The translations under genes were made by a program, and so were the position numbers. 37,706 nucleotides of DNA from a virus: positions 1-37,706 of IMG/VR virus record IMGVR_UViG_3300027849_001076; one strand, 5' to 3'. This document shows positions 16,773 to 24,885 of the stretch, in pieces (positions within the stretch are counted from its first letter, which is position 1; the number at the start of each line of letters is the position of its first letter). The notes under the pieces are model-generated. The model was not told the DNA's origin and did no database searches. It saw only the letters and a list, made by a program, of their open reading frames with translations.

Positions 16773-18017
16773 TTAAGCGGCTGCATTTTGGTAGTACTTA
16801 ACAGCACCACCTACATCGATGCAGCGGCCACCAGTGCGCATAAACGCTAAGAAACCAACTTGGCCCTTACGGCTATATGCGCTATCTGTGAATCGGAAGA
16901 ACAACATTTGCGATACATCACGCACAATGTATTTAGAGAAATCACCAAATAAAACCGACTTAGCGTTAGCCGCCATAGTTGGAATGTGCTGGTTAGTTGC
17001 ATACGGTTTACCTAAAATGGTATTAGGCTCTGAGGCTTCCATACCTGGTAACCAAAGTGGGCGGCCTTGCAGGTCTTTAAGTTTTTTGACTACTTTGATT
17101 GTAGCGTCGTTCATCATGTAACCGCATTGCATACTGCGGCGATACGCAGGGTCTACGCTGTGTTGTAAATCAACCAAGTCATCAAACGTAATGGTAGCAA
17201 TTTGGCCTGAACCCCCTACTTTACCCGCTGTGGTATCGGCTAAAATACCGTGTGGCATTGAAGTACCTGTACCATTAATAAACGCATCTTCTGAGGTGCG
17301 GCCAATGCGCATACCAATTTGACTATTAATGTAACCTTCAAGGTCAAACTGAGTGTCTTGCAATAATTGGAACGGTACCGCAATCACTTTAGAGCTGATC
17401 ATGTGCGTATCAATGTTACGAACACCAAATGAAGTATCTTCATCATCTGCTGTGCCATTTTCTGCTAACCATTCGCCTTGCTCAGCCGTTGCGTTAGCTG
17501 TAGGCCATGGAATTGTAGAGCCGGTTGCAGTTGGCACTACTGTTGCCAGCTCTCGCATGCCGCCATACGCTTTAAGCGCTTGTGAAATGCCTGGTGCAAT
17601 TTCATCAGCTGTTAAATAGCCACCTTCTGAACCTTGCCCTGTACTCATAGTATTTTTAGGGCTGTCGATACGTGCTTGTACTGCTGCTCGTTCGTTTTCA
17701 TTCAGTGCCGACATACCACCGCGTAACCAAGATGCATAAGCAGCTTTTTCTTGATGAAGTTGATGCTCAGCTTCATCAGTAGAAATACCGTTATTATCGG
17801 CACGGTCTTGAATGGTTTGCTTTGACTTAGCTTGTAAGTCGAGCACTTTTTGTTGGCGGTCTAAGTCGCCATCAATTGCATCTATTTTATTTACTAGGTC
17901 GTCGTACTGCTTTTGCTTGTCTTCGCCCCAAGCCTGGTCTTTTGGGTGATCCGTTACTAATTGGTTTAGGGTTACAGCTAAACCTTTTCGCTGCTCACGC
18001 TTTTGTTGGATAGACAT
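16773..18017 (-). CDS. HK97-family major capsid protein
   Basis: 414 residues from ATG 18017, preceded by GAGGAAA. Residues 1-110 are a charged coiled coil, the delta/scaffold domain removed in HK97-type maturation. The mature shell protein probably begins near 115-125, just before the GSEGGYLTADEIAP motif that opens many HK97-fold capsid proteins. Later motifs include GTGTSMPHGIL, the GRPLWLPGM segment and FGDFSKYIVRDV, all typical of the family. The neighbouring ClpP-type protease is the probable maturation enzyme. The gene is bracketed by intrinsic-terminator-like hairpins. Confidence 0.96.
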   Translation of the reverse strand: MSIQQKREQRKGLAVTLNQLVTDHPKDQAWGEDKQKQYDDLVNKIDAIDGDLDRQQKVLDLQAKSKQTIQDRADNNGISTDEAEHQLHQEKAAYASWLRGGMSALNENERAAVQARIDSPKNTMSTGQGSEGGYLTADEIAPGISQALKAYGGMRELATVVPTATGSTIPWPTANATAEQGEWLAENGTADDEDTSFGVRNIDTHMISSKVIAVPFQLLQDTQFDLEGYINSQIGMRIGRTSEDAFINGTGTSMPHGILADTTAGKVGGSGQIATITFDDLVDLQHSVDPAYRRSMQCGYMMNDATIKVVKKLKDLQGRPLWLPGMEASEPNTILGKPYATNQHIPTMAANAKSVLFGDFSKYIVRDVSQMLFFRFTDSAYSRKGQVGFLAFMRTGGRCIDVGGAVKYYQNAAA

Positions 18018-18043
18018 AATTATATTTCCTCAATTTTAAGTAC

Positions 18044-18067
18044 AAAAAAAGCACCCGTAGGTGCTTT
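18044..18067 (-). terminator. Hairpin between prohead protease and capsid genes
   Basis: AAAGCACC and GGTGCTTT (18048-18055, 18060-18067) form an 8-bp stem with a CGTA loop. Seven T follow on the minus strand. It looks like an intrinsic terminator but lies within the late operon, so it needs antitermination or is leaky. Confidence 0.8.
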
Positions 18068-18086
18068 AGTAGTGGTGCCAGCGGAG

Positions 18087-18830
18087 CTAGCCAGTAGTTA
18101 GCAGCATGTTGGCAAATCGTTCTAGCCGCTCACGTTGCTCAAATTTATCTTGTGGTTGTTGGGGTTTAGGTGCATTTTGATATGACGTTAAATCCCACGC
18201 TTTATTGGTGGATTTATCGTTTGTACCATCTTGCATAATGCTATCTACAAAGCCATGATCTAATGCCTCTTGCGCAGTAAACCATGTTTCGTTCTTCATC
18301 CAGGTGCGCACTTGTTCTTCGCCTGCTTCAGTGCGTTTTTCGTAGTCGTTTACAATGGTGTTGTCGACTTTATCAAGCATATCGGCGGTGTCGCGTATCT
18401 CTTGTGCATTACCAAGGGCAAGTGTCCAGGCGTAGTGAATCATATAAAAGCCCGAATCAGCTATTTCAATAGTGTCACCTGCTAATGCAATACGTGTTGC
18501 TGCACTGGCTGCTATACCATCAATATGAACATGGATTTTTGCAGAGTGCGCTTTTAAGCTTGAGTAAATAGCGGTTGCTTCAAAGACGTCACCACCTGGG
18601 CTGTTAATATAAACATCGATGTCGGTTGCATCAGTAATGCTAAGCAAGTCGCGCTTTATCATTTCTGCTGATACGCCCCACCATGGATCAATTACATCGT
18701 AAATCAAAAATGCTGGGCGGCTTTCGCCTGCGTTGGCCAGTGGTGATTGCTGTTTTACTTGATAACCAACTTGGTCACGGTTTTGGCAGTTATTTTTAAC
18801 TAACTGCATTAGTTTGCGGCTGTTATTCAT
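18087..18830 (-). CDS. ClpP-type (S14) prohead protease
   Basis: 247 residues with a Clp protease fold. The INSPGGDVFEA strand-turn, the nucleophile Ser109 in GIAASAA and His132 in YMIHYAW are visible; an acidic third residue probably lies in the DTADMLDKVDN helix. The C terminus is Gln/Arg-rich and probably a scaffold-interacting tail. By family it digests the capsid delta domain within the prohead. Its start overlaps the portal stop by four bases, indicating coupled translation. Confidence 0.94.
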   Translation of the reverse strand: MNNSRKLMQLVKNNCQNRDQVGYQVKQQSPLANAGESRPAFLIYDVIDPWWGVSAEMIKRDLLSITDATDIDVYINSPGGDVFEATAIYSSLKAHSAKIHVHIDGIAASAATRIALAGDTIEIADSGFYMIHYAWTLALGNAQEIRDTADMLDKVDNTIVNDYEKRTEAGEEQVRTWMKNETWFTAQEALDHGFVDSIMQDGTNDKSTNKAWDLTSYQNAPKPQQPQDKFEQRERLERFANMLLTTG

Positions 18831-20071
18831 GATTCGTTTTCCATTGGTTGATTATTTGCAATTGGGTCGTATGGCAAAGCGTATTTACCACCAATTTCAG
18901 GGAGGTTTTCAAGCTTACGCACTTCGTCTATGCTCATCCAACCGGGGCCTTGTGAGCCACCAATTGCTTGGCGGTAGGCTTCGTTTCTGTCTTTAAGCGT
19001 TAAGCGCATTAAATTAGCGGCTATAAACTCGGCAAACATCGGTTTGTTTAAAAACAGTTTGCGGTTTATCTCTTGTTCAAAGCGGTTTAAGTGTGGCCCT
19101 AGTGTAAAACGTAAGAACGATAAGCCAATTTCACCGATACCTGAGCCCCATGATGTTGATTTTTGCTCTTGGTTTACCATAAAACTAGGTAACCCAAATG
19201 CGCGGGCTATATCGGTAATTTGAAATTCACGCGATTCAAGCAGTTGTGAGTCTTTAGCTGATACGCTAAGTTGCTTTACGTCTGTGCTGTTATCAAGCAC
19301 GAGTGGAAATTTTGAGTTTTCAATACCACCATAGGCCTTAACCCATGCGTTTCTAAATGATTCTTTTTGTGTTTCGTCCCACTTACCTTGCTTAACAACT
19401 GCCACGCGCTGAGTTGAACCCGATTTAAAAAACTCGCCGCTGTGTTGCTCCATGGCAAGCTCAAGGCCAATGCTGTTGAAAGCGCCCCACTGAATTACTG
19501 ACATAGATTTAAGGCCGTTAAAACCGAAGCCCGGAAAGTGTAATATGTCGTCTTGGTCAAAACCGCGGGCGTTGCCATCCAATGTAAAAAAGTAATTTAG
19601 CCTGCCGTTATTGTTAACAACGTTCATACCTACTGGGCTGATTGGTAAAATCTCTTCTATATCACCATTTCGATCACGTAATAACACCGCATAACCATCA
19701 CCATGTAATAACATACTTGAAACCATGAACTCCCAAAACGCGGCAGCGCTCCATACTGGTGTAGGTTGTAAGTTAAAAAGATTAGCTAAGTTATGGTTAG
19801 CAAGGCGATTTTTATCGCCATTATCACCACGCTCATAGATATGTACGGGCATCTGTGCAATTGCACCGGCAATTAGACGCACACAGGCAAACACGATTGA
19901 CACTTTCATTGATGTTTTAGGTGTTACTGCAGGGCCTGCCAGAGATGGCATGACGCCAAACAAATCAGACAAGTTATTTATATCCTGCATCGCTGTGTTT
20001 TGCTCTGCAGTATTATTGACTGTTGGCACACTTTTGCTGCTGTTACGACTTAAAAACGGGATTTTAAACAT
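18827..20071 (-). CDS. HK97-family portal protein
   Basis: 414 residues. Motifs SIVFACVRLIAGAIAQMP, the LHGDGYAVLLRDRNGDIEEI wing and the ITDIARAFGLPSFMVN helix followed by the W-G-S-G segment are diagnostic of Phage_portal (HK97 type). It forms the dodecameric DNA-packaging channel. The start overlaps the last base of the terminase gene. Confidence 0.95.
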   Translation of the reverse strand: MFKIPFLSRNSSKSVPTVNNTAEQNTAMQDINNLSDLFGVMPSLAGPAVTPKTSMKVSIVFACVRLIAGAIAQMPVHIYERGDNGDKNRLANHNLANLFNLQPTPVWSAAAFWEFMVSSMLLHGDGYAVLLRDRNGDIEEILPISPVGMNVVNNNGRLNYFFTLDGNARGFDQDDILHFPGFGFNGLKSMSVIQWGAFNSIGLELAMEQHSGEFFKSGSTQRVAVVKQGKWDETQKESFRNAWVKAYGGIENSKFPLVLDNSTDVKQLSVSAKDSQLLESREFQITDIARAFGLPSFMVNQEQKSTSWGSGIGEIGLSFLRFTLGPHLNRFEQEINRKLFLNKPMFAEFIAANLMRLTLKDRNEAYRQAIGGSQGPGWMSIDEVRKLENLPEIGGKYALPYDPIANNQPMENES

Positions 20072-21786
20072 TAGAATTCCAAAAATTCTTGATTAGAACC
20101 ATCATCTTCTTCTGGCTGCCATGAGCCAATGAAGGCCAGCAACTTAGCGACGGCGGTATCTATTTTGTTGTCTTTATGTTCTTTTACTGGGCGAATGTAT
20201 TTACCGTCCATGGTTTCTTTGGCTATTACGTTGCCTAGGCACCAAGTAAGAACTGGATCACCGTTATGGTGTATGCGGCCTTGCCTGAGTAAGTTTTCAA
20301 ACTCACGCATTGCCGGTGAAAAATTGGTGTAATTTTGTGATACCTTAATTGGCTCTATGCCTGTGCTGTTTTGTACGCGCTGTGCTATAGGTGCTGCACC
20401 TGCAGGGTCGTAAAATAAGCCGGTCACTTGGTAGTTTTCGTTATCAGTTTCGATAGCGCGCTCTACTTCGTCGTAATCTATGCTGGTACCTTCGCATTCA
20501 ATTAAGTGGCCTTGGTCTACCCAGTCACGATAAATGTCTATTTCGTTTGCTTTAGCCTCTGTTACATAGGTTTTCGCAAAGAAGTAGTAATGTAATTTGC
20601 CGTTTATCTCGCGTGTAAAACACGTTACATCGGCTGTTAAGTCGTCCGACTCTGAAAGGTCGACGCCTTTTGTGCATTCTTCGCCAGTAAATTGCTCCAT
20701 TGTAAGCTCGGTATCAGCAGCTGATAGCCAATCTTCAAGGTTAAGCCAGGACTCGCGAGCACCTACCCATAAATTAAGGTGCTTAGTTTTAAATGCGTTT
20801 TGCTTACGCGCTGACTGCCTTGCTTTTGTAAGCTGGTTTAAAAGAAACTCAACCTCTACAGATACACCAAAATTAGGATTGGCTTTGCGTAGTGCTTCTT
20901 CGCTTTGCCAGTCGTCATCTTTATCTATGGTGTAAATCATTGCGAAAACAGTTTCGTCGGTGCGGGTTCCTTCAAGAATCTCTTGGCACTCTTTTTGGAA
21001 TTGCCCACATGGCCCAAACCAATTAGAACCCGCTGTTGATATGATCCATTCAAGTGGCTGCTCTCGGGCACCCATGCCGGTGATCATCGTATCGCGTTGG
21101 TCGTCATCATCATGTTCGTGGTACTCATCACATAAATAACAACTTGGCGAACCACCATCACCAGGATTACCAATTAAGCGTTCAAACTTGCCGCCGTCCG
21201 TTGTTTTTTCTATCTGCTGAGCAAACAATTCAATATTAAAACGGCGCCTAAATATAGGCTGTTTTAACGCCATCTTTTTAGCTGGATTAAACACTTCGTT
21301 TGCTTGTTTTTGTGTAGTCGCACCGCAGTAAACTTCAGCGCCTGGTTCATCATCATTCGCTAGCATGTATAAACCAATGGGAGCAACCCAAGTAGATTTG
21401 CCGTTTTTACGTGGTACTAACGTGAATGCTGTACGAAAACGCCGGCGATGAGTTTCTATATGTTTCCAGCCGTAAACTTGTGCTGTTATCCACTTTTGCC
21501 AGCCGCTCAAATTAAGCAAGCCTTCATGCCCTTTTGCTCTGGCCCATTTGCCTTTTACATGGCTAAAGGTTTCTAAAAACCAAATAACTTTAAGGGCTGC
21601 TTCAGGGTCAAAGTAATATGGAAAGTCCTTACTGCCTGCCCTTACTAGGTCGTGGCTTTCACGTTCTACAGCGGCCATCTCATATTTGTTAGATGGCCGC
21701 TTACCGCTTAAAACATCAGATGCATACTTTTCGATATCAGCTAAGTGATCACGTTGAAACGTTGGGTAATTACTACGGTTTTGCAT
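20071..21786 (-). CDS. terL: Terminase large subunit
   Basis: 571 residues. The ATPase half has Walker A PRKNGKST (about 125-132) and an acidic Walker B region CYLCDEYHEH (about 216-224). It is followed by the STAGSNWFGP coupling segment. The nuclease half starts with GVDLSESDDLTA (first catalytic acidic residues) and includes GLFYDPAGAAP and KIDTAVAKLLAF near the C terminus. It powers DNA packaging and cuts concatemers. Length and motifs match HK97/Terminase_1-type enzymes. Confidence 0.96.
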   Translation of the reverse strand: MQNRSNYPTFQRDHLADIEKYASDVLSGKRPSNKYEMAAVERESHDLVRAGSKDFPYYFDPEAALKVIWFLETFSHVKGKWARAKGHEGLLNLSGWQKWITAQVYGWKHIETHRRRFRTAFTLVPRKNGKSTWVAPIGLYMLANDDEPGAEVYCGATTQKQANEVFNPAKKMALKQPIFRRRFNIELFAQQIEKTTDGGKFERLIGNPGDGGSPSCYLCDEYHEHDDDDQRDTMITGMGAREQPLEWIISTAGSNWFGPCGQFQKECQEILEGTRTDETVFAMIYTIDKDDDWQSEEALRKANPNFGVSVEVEFLLNQLTKARQSARKQNAFKTKHLNLWVGARESWLNLEDWLSAADTELTMEQFTGEECTKGVDLSESDDLTADVTCFTREINGKLHYYFFAKTYVTEAKANEIDIYRDWVDQGHLIECEGTSIDYDEVERAIETDNENYQVTGLFYDPAGAAPIAQRVQNSTGIEPIKVSQNYTNFSPAMREFENLLRQGRIHHNGDPVLTWCLGNVIAKETMDGKYIRPVKEHKDNKIDTAVAKLLAFIGSWQPEEDDGSNQEFLEF

Positions 21787-21796
21787 TTAGATGAAC

Positions 21797-22258
21797 TCAG
21801 TACACATCATCAAATAGACCAGGCTGCAAATTATTAAACCGCTGATCTGTCGCAGGACTACCACCAATCTGATTTATCAAGCTATTCAGTTTGCGCCAAT
21901 CATCATTGTACTGGCTAACCTCTGGCCGAGTTTTATGTTGAATGCCATTGCGGCCTTCAGTTGTATACTTCCAATTATTTTCATCTAAGTATGTAAGGGC
22001 CGCTTCCATGCGCGCAATTACAATGCAGTACTCTTTAAAAAACCGAATATAGTGAGGCTTAAAGCGATTAATCTTTACATACTCAGGTATATCACTATTC
22101 CATATCTGCTGTTCTGGCTTTGACATTCCACGCGGACGCGATTGGGTCGCGATCTTTTTCGCGTCCTTATCACTAATTTCCTTGTTTTCAGTAGAGTTAG
22201 GGAACGGAACTACCTTGTTAGTTCTATCCTCTGCTACTGATGGATATCTACCTGCCAT
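21797..22258 (-). CDS. terS: P27-family terminase small subunit
   Basis: About 153 residues from ATG 22258; an upstream TTG at 22267 adds only three residues. Segments such as GMSKPEQQIWNSDIPEYVK, the YCIVIARMEAAL helix and QYNDDWRKLNSLINQIGGSPATDQR match P27/Terminase_4 small subunits. These bind the packaging site and present it to TerL, which starts ten bases downstream. Confidence 0.9.
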   Translation of the reverse strand: MAGRYPSVAEDRTNKVVPFPNSTENKEISDKDAKKIATQSRPRGMSKPEQQIWNSDIPEYVKINRFKPHYIRFFKEYCIVIARMEAALTYLDENNWKYTTEGRNGIQHKTRPEVSQYNDDWRKLNSLINQIGGSPATDQRFNNLQPGLFDDVY

Positions 22259-22350
22259 AATTACCAAATAATCTCTTCAAATGGGTTTTTCAATTTCAAT
22301 TCTGCCCCGCATAAAAATCTAATTGAGGGGGCGGTGTACGTGAGGTAGCG
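22259..22350. other. Candidate cos region between HNH nuclease and terS
   Basis: This non-coding gap lies exactly where many HK97-type phages keep cos. It contains a G/C-rich inverted element: GCCCCG and GGGGGCGG (about 22302-22334) separated by an AT-rich spacer. The cohesive ends cannot be read from an integrated prophage, so this is a positional inference. Confidence 0.35.
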
Positions 22351-22728
22351 CTAAACTTTGCCTACCCCCGGGTCAATGCTGTGGCGTGACTCAAGTGCTG
22401 TTTTTTCTTTATCACATGCTTGGCATATGGTCTGAAGGTTATCTATCTTATCGTCACCACCTTGGCTGATAGGCTCGATGTGATCACATATGCCATGGTA
22501 AGCACCATGCAACTCAACAGATGTTAGAACACCTTTAGCTTTGCATATCTGACACAAGAAGTTATCACGATGAAATATAAACTCTCTTGTTCGCTGCCAC
22601 ACACGGCCACCTCTACCTGATTGTTTGTTTCCGTTACGCTTACGGCCAAACGGTACACGTTTAGGGCATGGTTCACCTCTGTGAACAGCTTTGCACTTAG
22701 TGCACCAAGTACCTGGCTTAGTTGCCAC
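22351..22728 (-). CDS. HNH homing-type endonuclease beside terminase
   Basis: 125 residues from GTG 22728; an in-frame ATG at 22797 would overlap holin by 80 bases. A first zinc knuckle WCTKC / GEPCP lies near the N terminus. The HNH fold has FLCQIC, CDHIEPISQGG with the catalytic His, a DNLQ Asn and CQACD. HNH proteins next to terminase assist specific cos cleavage in HK97-like phages (established for HK97 gp74), the likely role here. The start is uncertain. Confidence 0.9.
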   Translation of the reverse strand: MATKPGTWCTKCKAVHRGEPCPKRVPFGRKRNGNKQSGRGGRVWQRTREFIFHRDNFLCQICKAKGVLTSVELHGAYHGICDHIEPISQGGDDKIDNLQTICQACDKEKTALESRHSIDPGVGKV

Positions 22729-23074
22729 TGCGCTGTTCCAGAATCTTATTGATACGCTCTTTTCTATAGTTAGCATCAATCTCAAGAAGTTCATCAAAAC
22801 GCTTCTGCTGATGCTTGGAGTCTTCCAAAAGCAACTCTTTCATGCGAGCCCTATGGAACTCCTTATCATCTTCATATTTCTTTGCTTCACGCTCGTTACG
22901 TTTGTACTGAAACCAGTAATTAGCTAAGAACGTAAGAGCTGCAAATACAATCCCTAGTAATATTGCCCACTCATTCAAGCTAAACACTCCTCCTGCAGCA
23001 GTGGCTAAGCTAGCACTATACGTTGTAGCACTTACAACTTTCTGCGTAGCTATATCACTAATCTCTATTCGCAT
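22718..23074 (-). CDS. Holin (HP1-type, single hydrophobic segment)
   Basis: 118 residues. A weakly hydrophobic Ala-rich stretch (about 12-30) precedes a clear membrane helix WAILLGIVFAALTFLANYWF (about 36-55). A highly charged coiled C-terminal tail follows (KRNEREAKKYEDD onward). This topology matches HP1/Phage_holin_2_3-type holins. It should trigger membrane depolarisation, releasing the SAR endolysin. The start overlaps Rz1 by 17 bases. Confidence 0.82.
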   Translation of the reverse strand: MRIEISDIATQKVVSATTYSASLATAAGGVFSLNEWAILLGIVFAALTFLANYWFQYKRNEREAKKYEDDKEFHRARMKELLLEDSKHQQKRFDELLEIDANYRKERINKILEQRSGN

Positions 23075-23339
23075 TGTTCCAACTTCTTGCTCTTAATAAT
23101 TGTTCATTGCACGTATCAATAACAGACTCTAAATAAGCCGTGTACTGGCTATGTGATGCATTATCACCAACAACATGAGAACTAACACTACATGGCTTGA
23201 TAAACTCATTAGGCATCAACACAAACTCATATTTAGTTTGTACTATTGTCTTTACTGCAGGCTCCAACCCTTGCGTACTTGAACATGCTGATAACAGTGC
23301 TAGGCACACAATCGTTAGCCCAGCTCTTAGTTGTTTCAT
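23058..23339 (-). CDS. Rz1: o-spanin lipoprotein (Rz1-like)
   Basis: 93 residues. A short signal peptide ends in the lipobox LLSACSS, with lipidated Cys19. The mature protein is small and carries three further cysteines. Lipid anchoring in the outer membrane and pairing with Rz in the periplasm are family properties. It starts inside the end of the Rz gene in another frame (107-base overlap), as is typical for partly embedded spanin pairs, and extends well beyond it. Confidence 0.85.
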   Translation of the reverse strand: MKQLRAGLTIVCLALLSACSSTQGLEPAVKTIVQTKYEFVLMPNEFIKPCSVSSHVVGDNASHSQYTAYLESVIDTCNEQLLRARSWNNANRD

Positions 23340-23661
23340 TAGTTGAAAGCCTTAACGCATCAAGCTGCGCTCTAGAAGATTGGAGTTTAGTTTTAATTGA
23401 AGTAAGTTGTTGCTGGTGATCAGCTCTCAGCTTAGCCAGTAAATCACGCTCTTTAAGTAGCTGCTTATTTCGCTTATCAGCATCAGCCAAGCTATTAGTT
23501 AAATGCTCTGCATGGTTTTTATAACTTTGAACTGATGCTTTAATCTGTTTATTATTATCAAGTGCTTGTGTTAAGTCAGACTCAACAGCCATATACTTAA
23601 CAACAGTAATGCCCAGCATCGTTGCTAAGCCTGCAAAAACAATCTTATTTAAACTAAGCAT
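23233..23661 (-). CDS. Rz: i-spanin (Rz-like)
   Basis: 142 residues. An N-terminal membrane anchor (about 7-25) precedes a long periplasmic coiled coil (about 30-110) with heptad-like Leu/Gln/Lys pattern. The C terminus has two cysteines (CVP and GAC). It should span the periplasm with Rz1 and fuse the two membranes in the final lysis step. It overlaps the endolysin gene by eight bases. Confidence 0.85.
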   Translation of the reverse strand: MLSLNKIVFAGLATMLGITVVKYMAVESDLTQALDNNKQIKASVQSYKNHAEHLTNSLADADKRNKQLLKERDLLAKLRADHQQQLTSIKTKLQSSRAQLDALRLSTNETTKSWANDCVPSTVISMFKYARVGACSKDNSTN

Positions 23662-24127
23662 CAGTTAACTCACTCAAACATAGCTGTCGTTCCAACTCTC
23701 GGCGCTTAACCAAGCCTGGTAACTTACGGCCATCAGCATAAACCCAGCGTTGTAATTCATTACATGCCTTAACACGCTCACCGTTATTTAAGTATTTAAG
23801 CAGCGTACTACTACGGAAGTTCCCAGCGCCCACGTTATAGTGAAACGACATATATGCCGCATGCTCACTGGTAGTAAGCGAAATATTCACCGCTCTCAAT
23901 AACTGCTCATTATGATCACCTAAGTCCATAGCAAACAGGTTTAAACATTCTTTTTCAGTGTAAGTCTTACCAAGCTCAGCTGTTTGAGTATGGCCAAAGC
24001 AAGCAGTAACCACACCAACAGGGTCCACATAGCCTGTTCTTACTTCACCCTCAAATTCAGCAACCATTACACCCGTTAAGGCAAGAACGCCCGTAACACC
24101 AGCGGCTAATAGTTTATTAATCTTCAT
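23654..24127 (-). CDS. SAR endolysin, GH24 lysozyme
   Basis: 157 residues. The GH24 catalytic triad fits E-8-D-5-T spacing exactly: Glu26, Asp35, Thr41 in EFEG...YVDPVG...TAC. The N-terminal ~23 residues are hydrophobic and Gly/Ala/Val-rich, ending right before the active site. This is the hallmark of signal-anchor-release endolysins (P21/P1 type), secreted by Sec and held inactive in the membrane until the holin acts. It is the first gene after the late terminators. Confidence 0.93.
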   Translation of the reverse strand: MKINKLLAAGVTGVLALTGVMVAEFEGEVRTGYVDPVGVVTACFGHTQTAELGKTYTEKECLNLFAMDLGDHNEQLLRAVNISLTTSEHAAYMSFHYNVGAGNFRSSTLLKYLNNGERVKACNELQRWVYADGRKLPGLVKRRELERQLCLSELTDA

Positions 24128-24143
24128 TTAAGGCCTCAAACGT

Positions 24144-24177
24144 AAAAAACCCGCTAAGGCAAAACCTAAGCGGGTTA
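24144..24177 (-). terminator. Late-operon leader terminator 2
   Basis: AACCCGCTAAGG (24148-24159) and CCTAAGCGGGTT (24165-24176) form a near-perfect 12-bp stem. Six T follow on the minus strand, and the endolysin start is 17 bases further on. A strong intrinsic terminator here would block late transcription unless antiterminated. Confidence 0.88.
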
Positions 24178-24211
24178 CAACAACAGGATGTAAGGATAAA
24201 TCAGCAGACAC

Positions 24212-24243
24212 AAAAAAGCCCAAGGTGTTAACCTCGGGCTTTA
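24212..24243 (-). terminator. Late-operon leader terminator 1 (tR'-like)
   Basis: On the minus strand AAGCCCGAGGT and ACCTTGGGCTT form an 11-bp stem with one G-U pair around a TAAC loop. At least six T follow. It begins about 24 bases after the predicted late start, like the short leader and terminator at lambda pR'. Confidence 0.88.
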
Positions 24244-24273
24244 TGATGCAGCTTTGCTAAGCTTACCTGAGTT

Positions 24274-24301
24274 AGTATAGTTATTGGGCGCCCGATTGCA
24301 A
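24274..24301 (-). promoter_or_regulatory. Predicted late promoter (pR'-like) with palindrome in the spacer
   Basis: -35 TTGCAA (24301-24296), a 16-base spacer and -10 TATACT (24279-24274). The spacer contains the perfect 8-bp palindrome GGGCGCCC (24286-24293). In lambda the Q-binding element also lies between -35 and -10, so this palindrome is a candidate Q site. No experimental start is available. Confidence 0.65.
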
Positions 24302-24330
24302 CTTTTATTTCATACCATTCATAATATCGT

Positions 24331-24477
24331 TTAATTTCTTAGTTTAAAAACTTGCTCTTTGATTTTAGCCTTAACTAAGTCATTTTTTAAATTAAGACTA
24401 ACCACTCCATCTATATCAATATTTACAGTTTCTAGCTGTGCCTTAGAAAAACTATTATTTTTGAATGATGAAAACAT
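24331..24477 (-). CDS. Small protein (48 aa) downstream of Q-like gene
   Basis: The 48-residue frame starts at ATG 24477, four bases after a perfect GGAGG. The product is hydrophilic and unrecognised (it starts MFSSFKNNSF and ends FKLRN). It starts 17 bases after the Q-like gene and ends just before the late promoter, so it is the last gene of the leftward early operon. Confidence 0.7.
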   Translation of the reverse strand: MFSSFKNNSFSKAQLETVNIDIDGVVSLNLKNDLVKAKIKEQVFKLRN

Positions 24478-24494
24478 AAAACCTCCAAAATAAA

Positions 24495-24845
24495 TTAAGC
24501 TGCCTGTTTAATTATTACGCCCTTAGCCAGCAAATGGCCCTCAAGCCAAGCTGCGCCACTAAGCAAAAGTTTCTTAGCCTTAGTTTCGCCAATGTCTAAA
24601 TTATTAGCGATCACCTTAGTGCTCAATTTAGAACGGTAACTCATCATAACCACCACTTTCGTTTTTGGAGCATACAACCCCAGCATTGCCACAGCTTGGT
24701 CAATCAACAAACCCATATCATCATCAATTAACGCCACTACACCATCATTCGATGCAGAGCTCAGCGTAAGCCCCAAACCAGCCTGAGACCACACACCCCA
24801 TTCATTAAGCAAATCATCAATAGTCGTAACTAACTGCATCATCAT
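24495..24845 (-). CDS. Q: Antiterminator Q-like protein
   Basis: Up to 116 residues; three consecutive ATG codons (24845, 24842, 24839) follow GGGGA, and the third has the best spacing. It resembles PF06530-type antitermination proteins: LNEWGVWSQAG near the N terminus, a central DDDMGLLIDQAV, then YRSKLSTKVIANNLDIGETKAKKLLLSG, a helix-turn-helix-like segment, and AWLEGHL. The family binds late-promoter DNA and RNA polymerase so that it ignores terminators. Position just upstream of a late promoter followed by two terminators supports this strongly. Confidence 0.78.
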   Translation of the reverse strand: MMMQLVTTIDDLLNEWGVWSQAGLGLTLSSASNDGVVALIDDDMGLLIDQAVAMLGLYAPKTKVVVMMSYRSKLSTKVIANNLDIGETKAKKLLLSGAAWLEGHLLAKGVIIKQAA

Positions 24846-24885
24846 TCCCCGTTAAAGCCAAATAACAAATTAAACTATACTGGTC

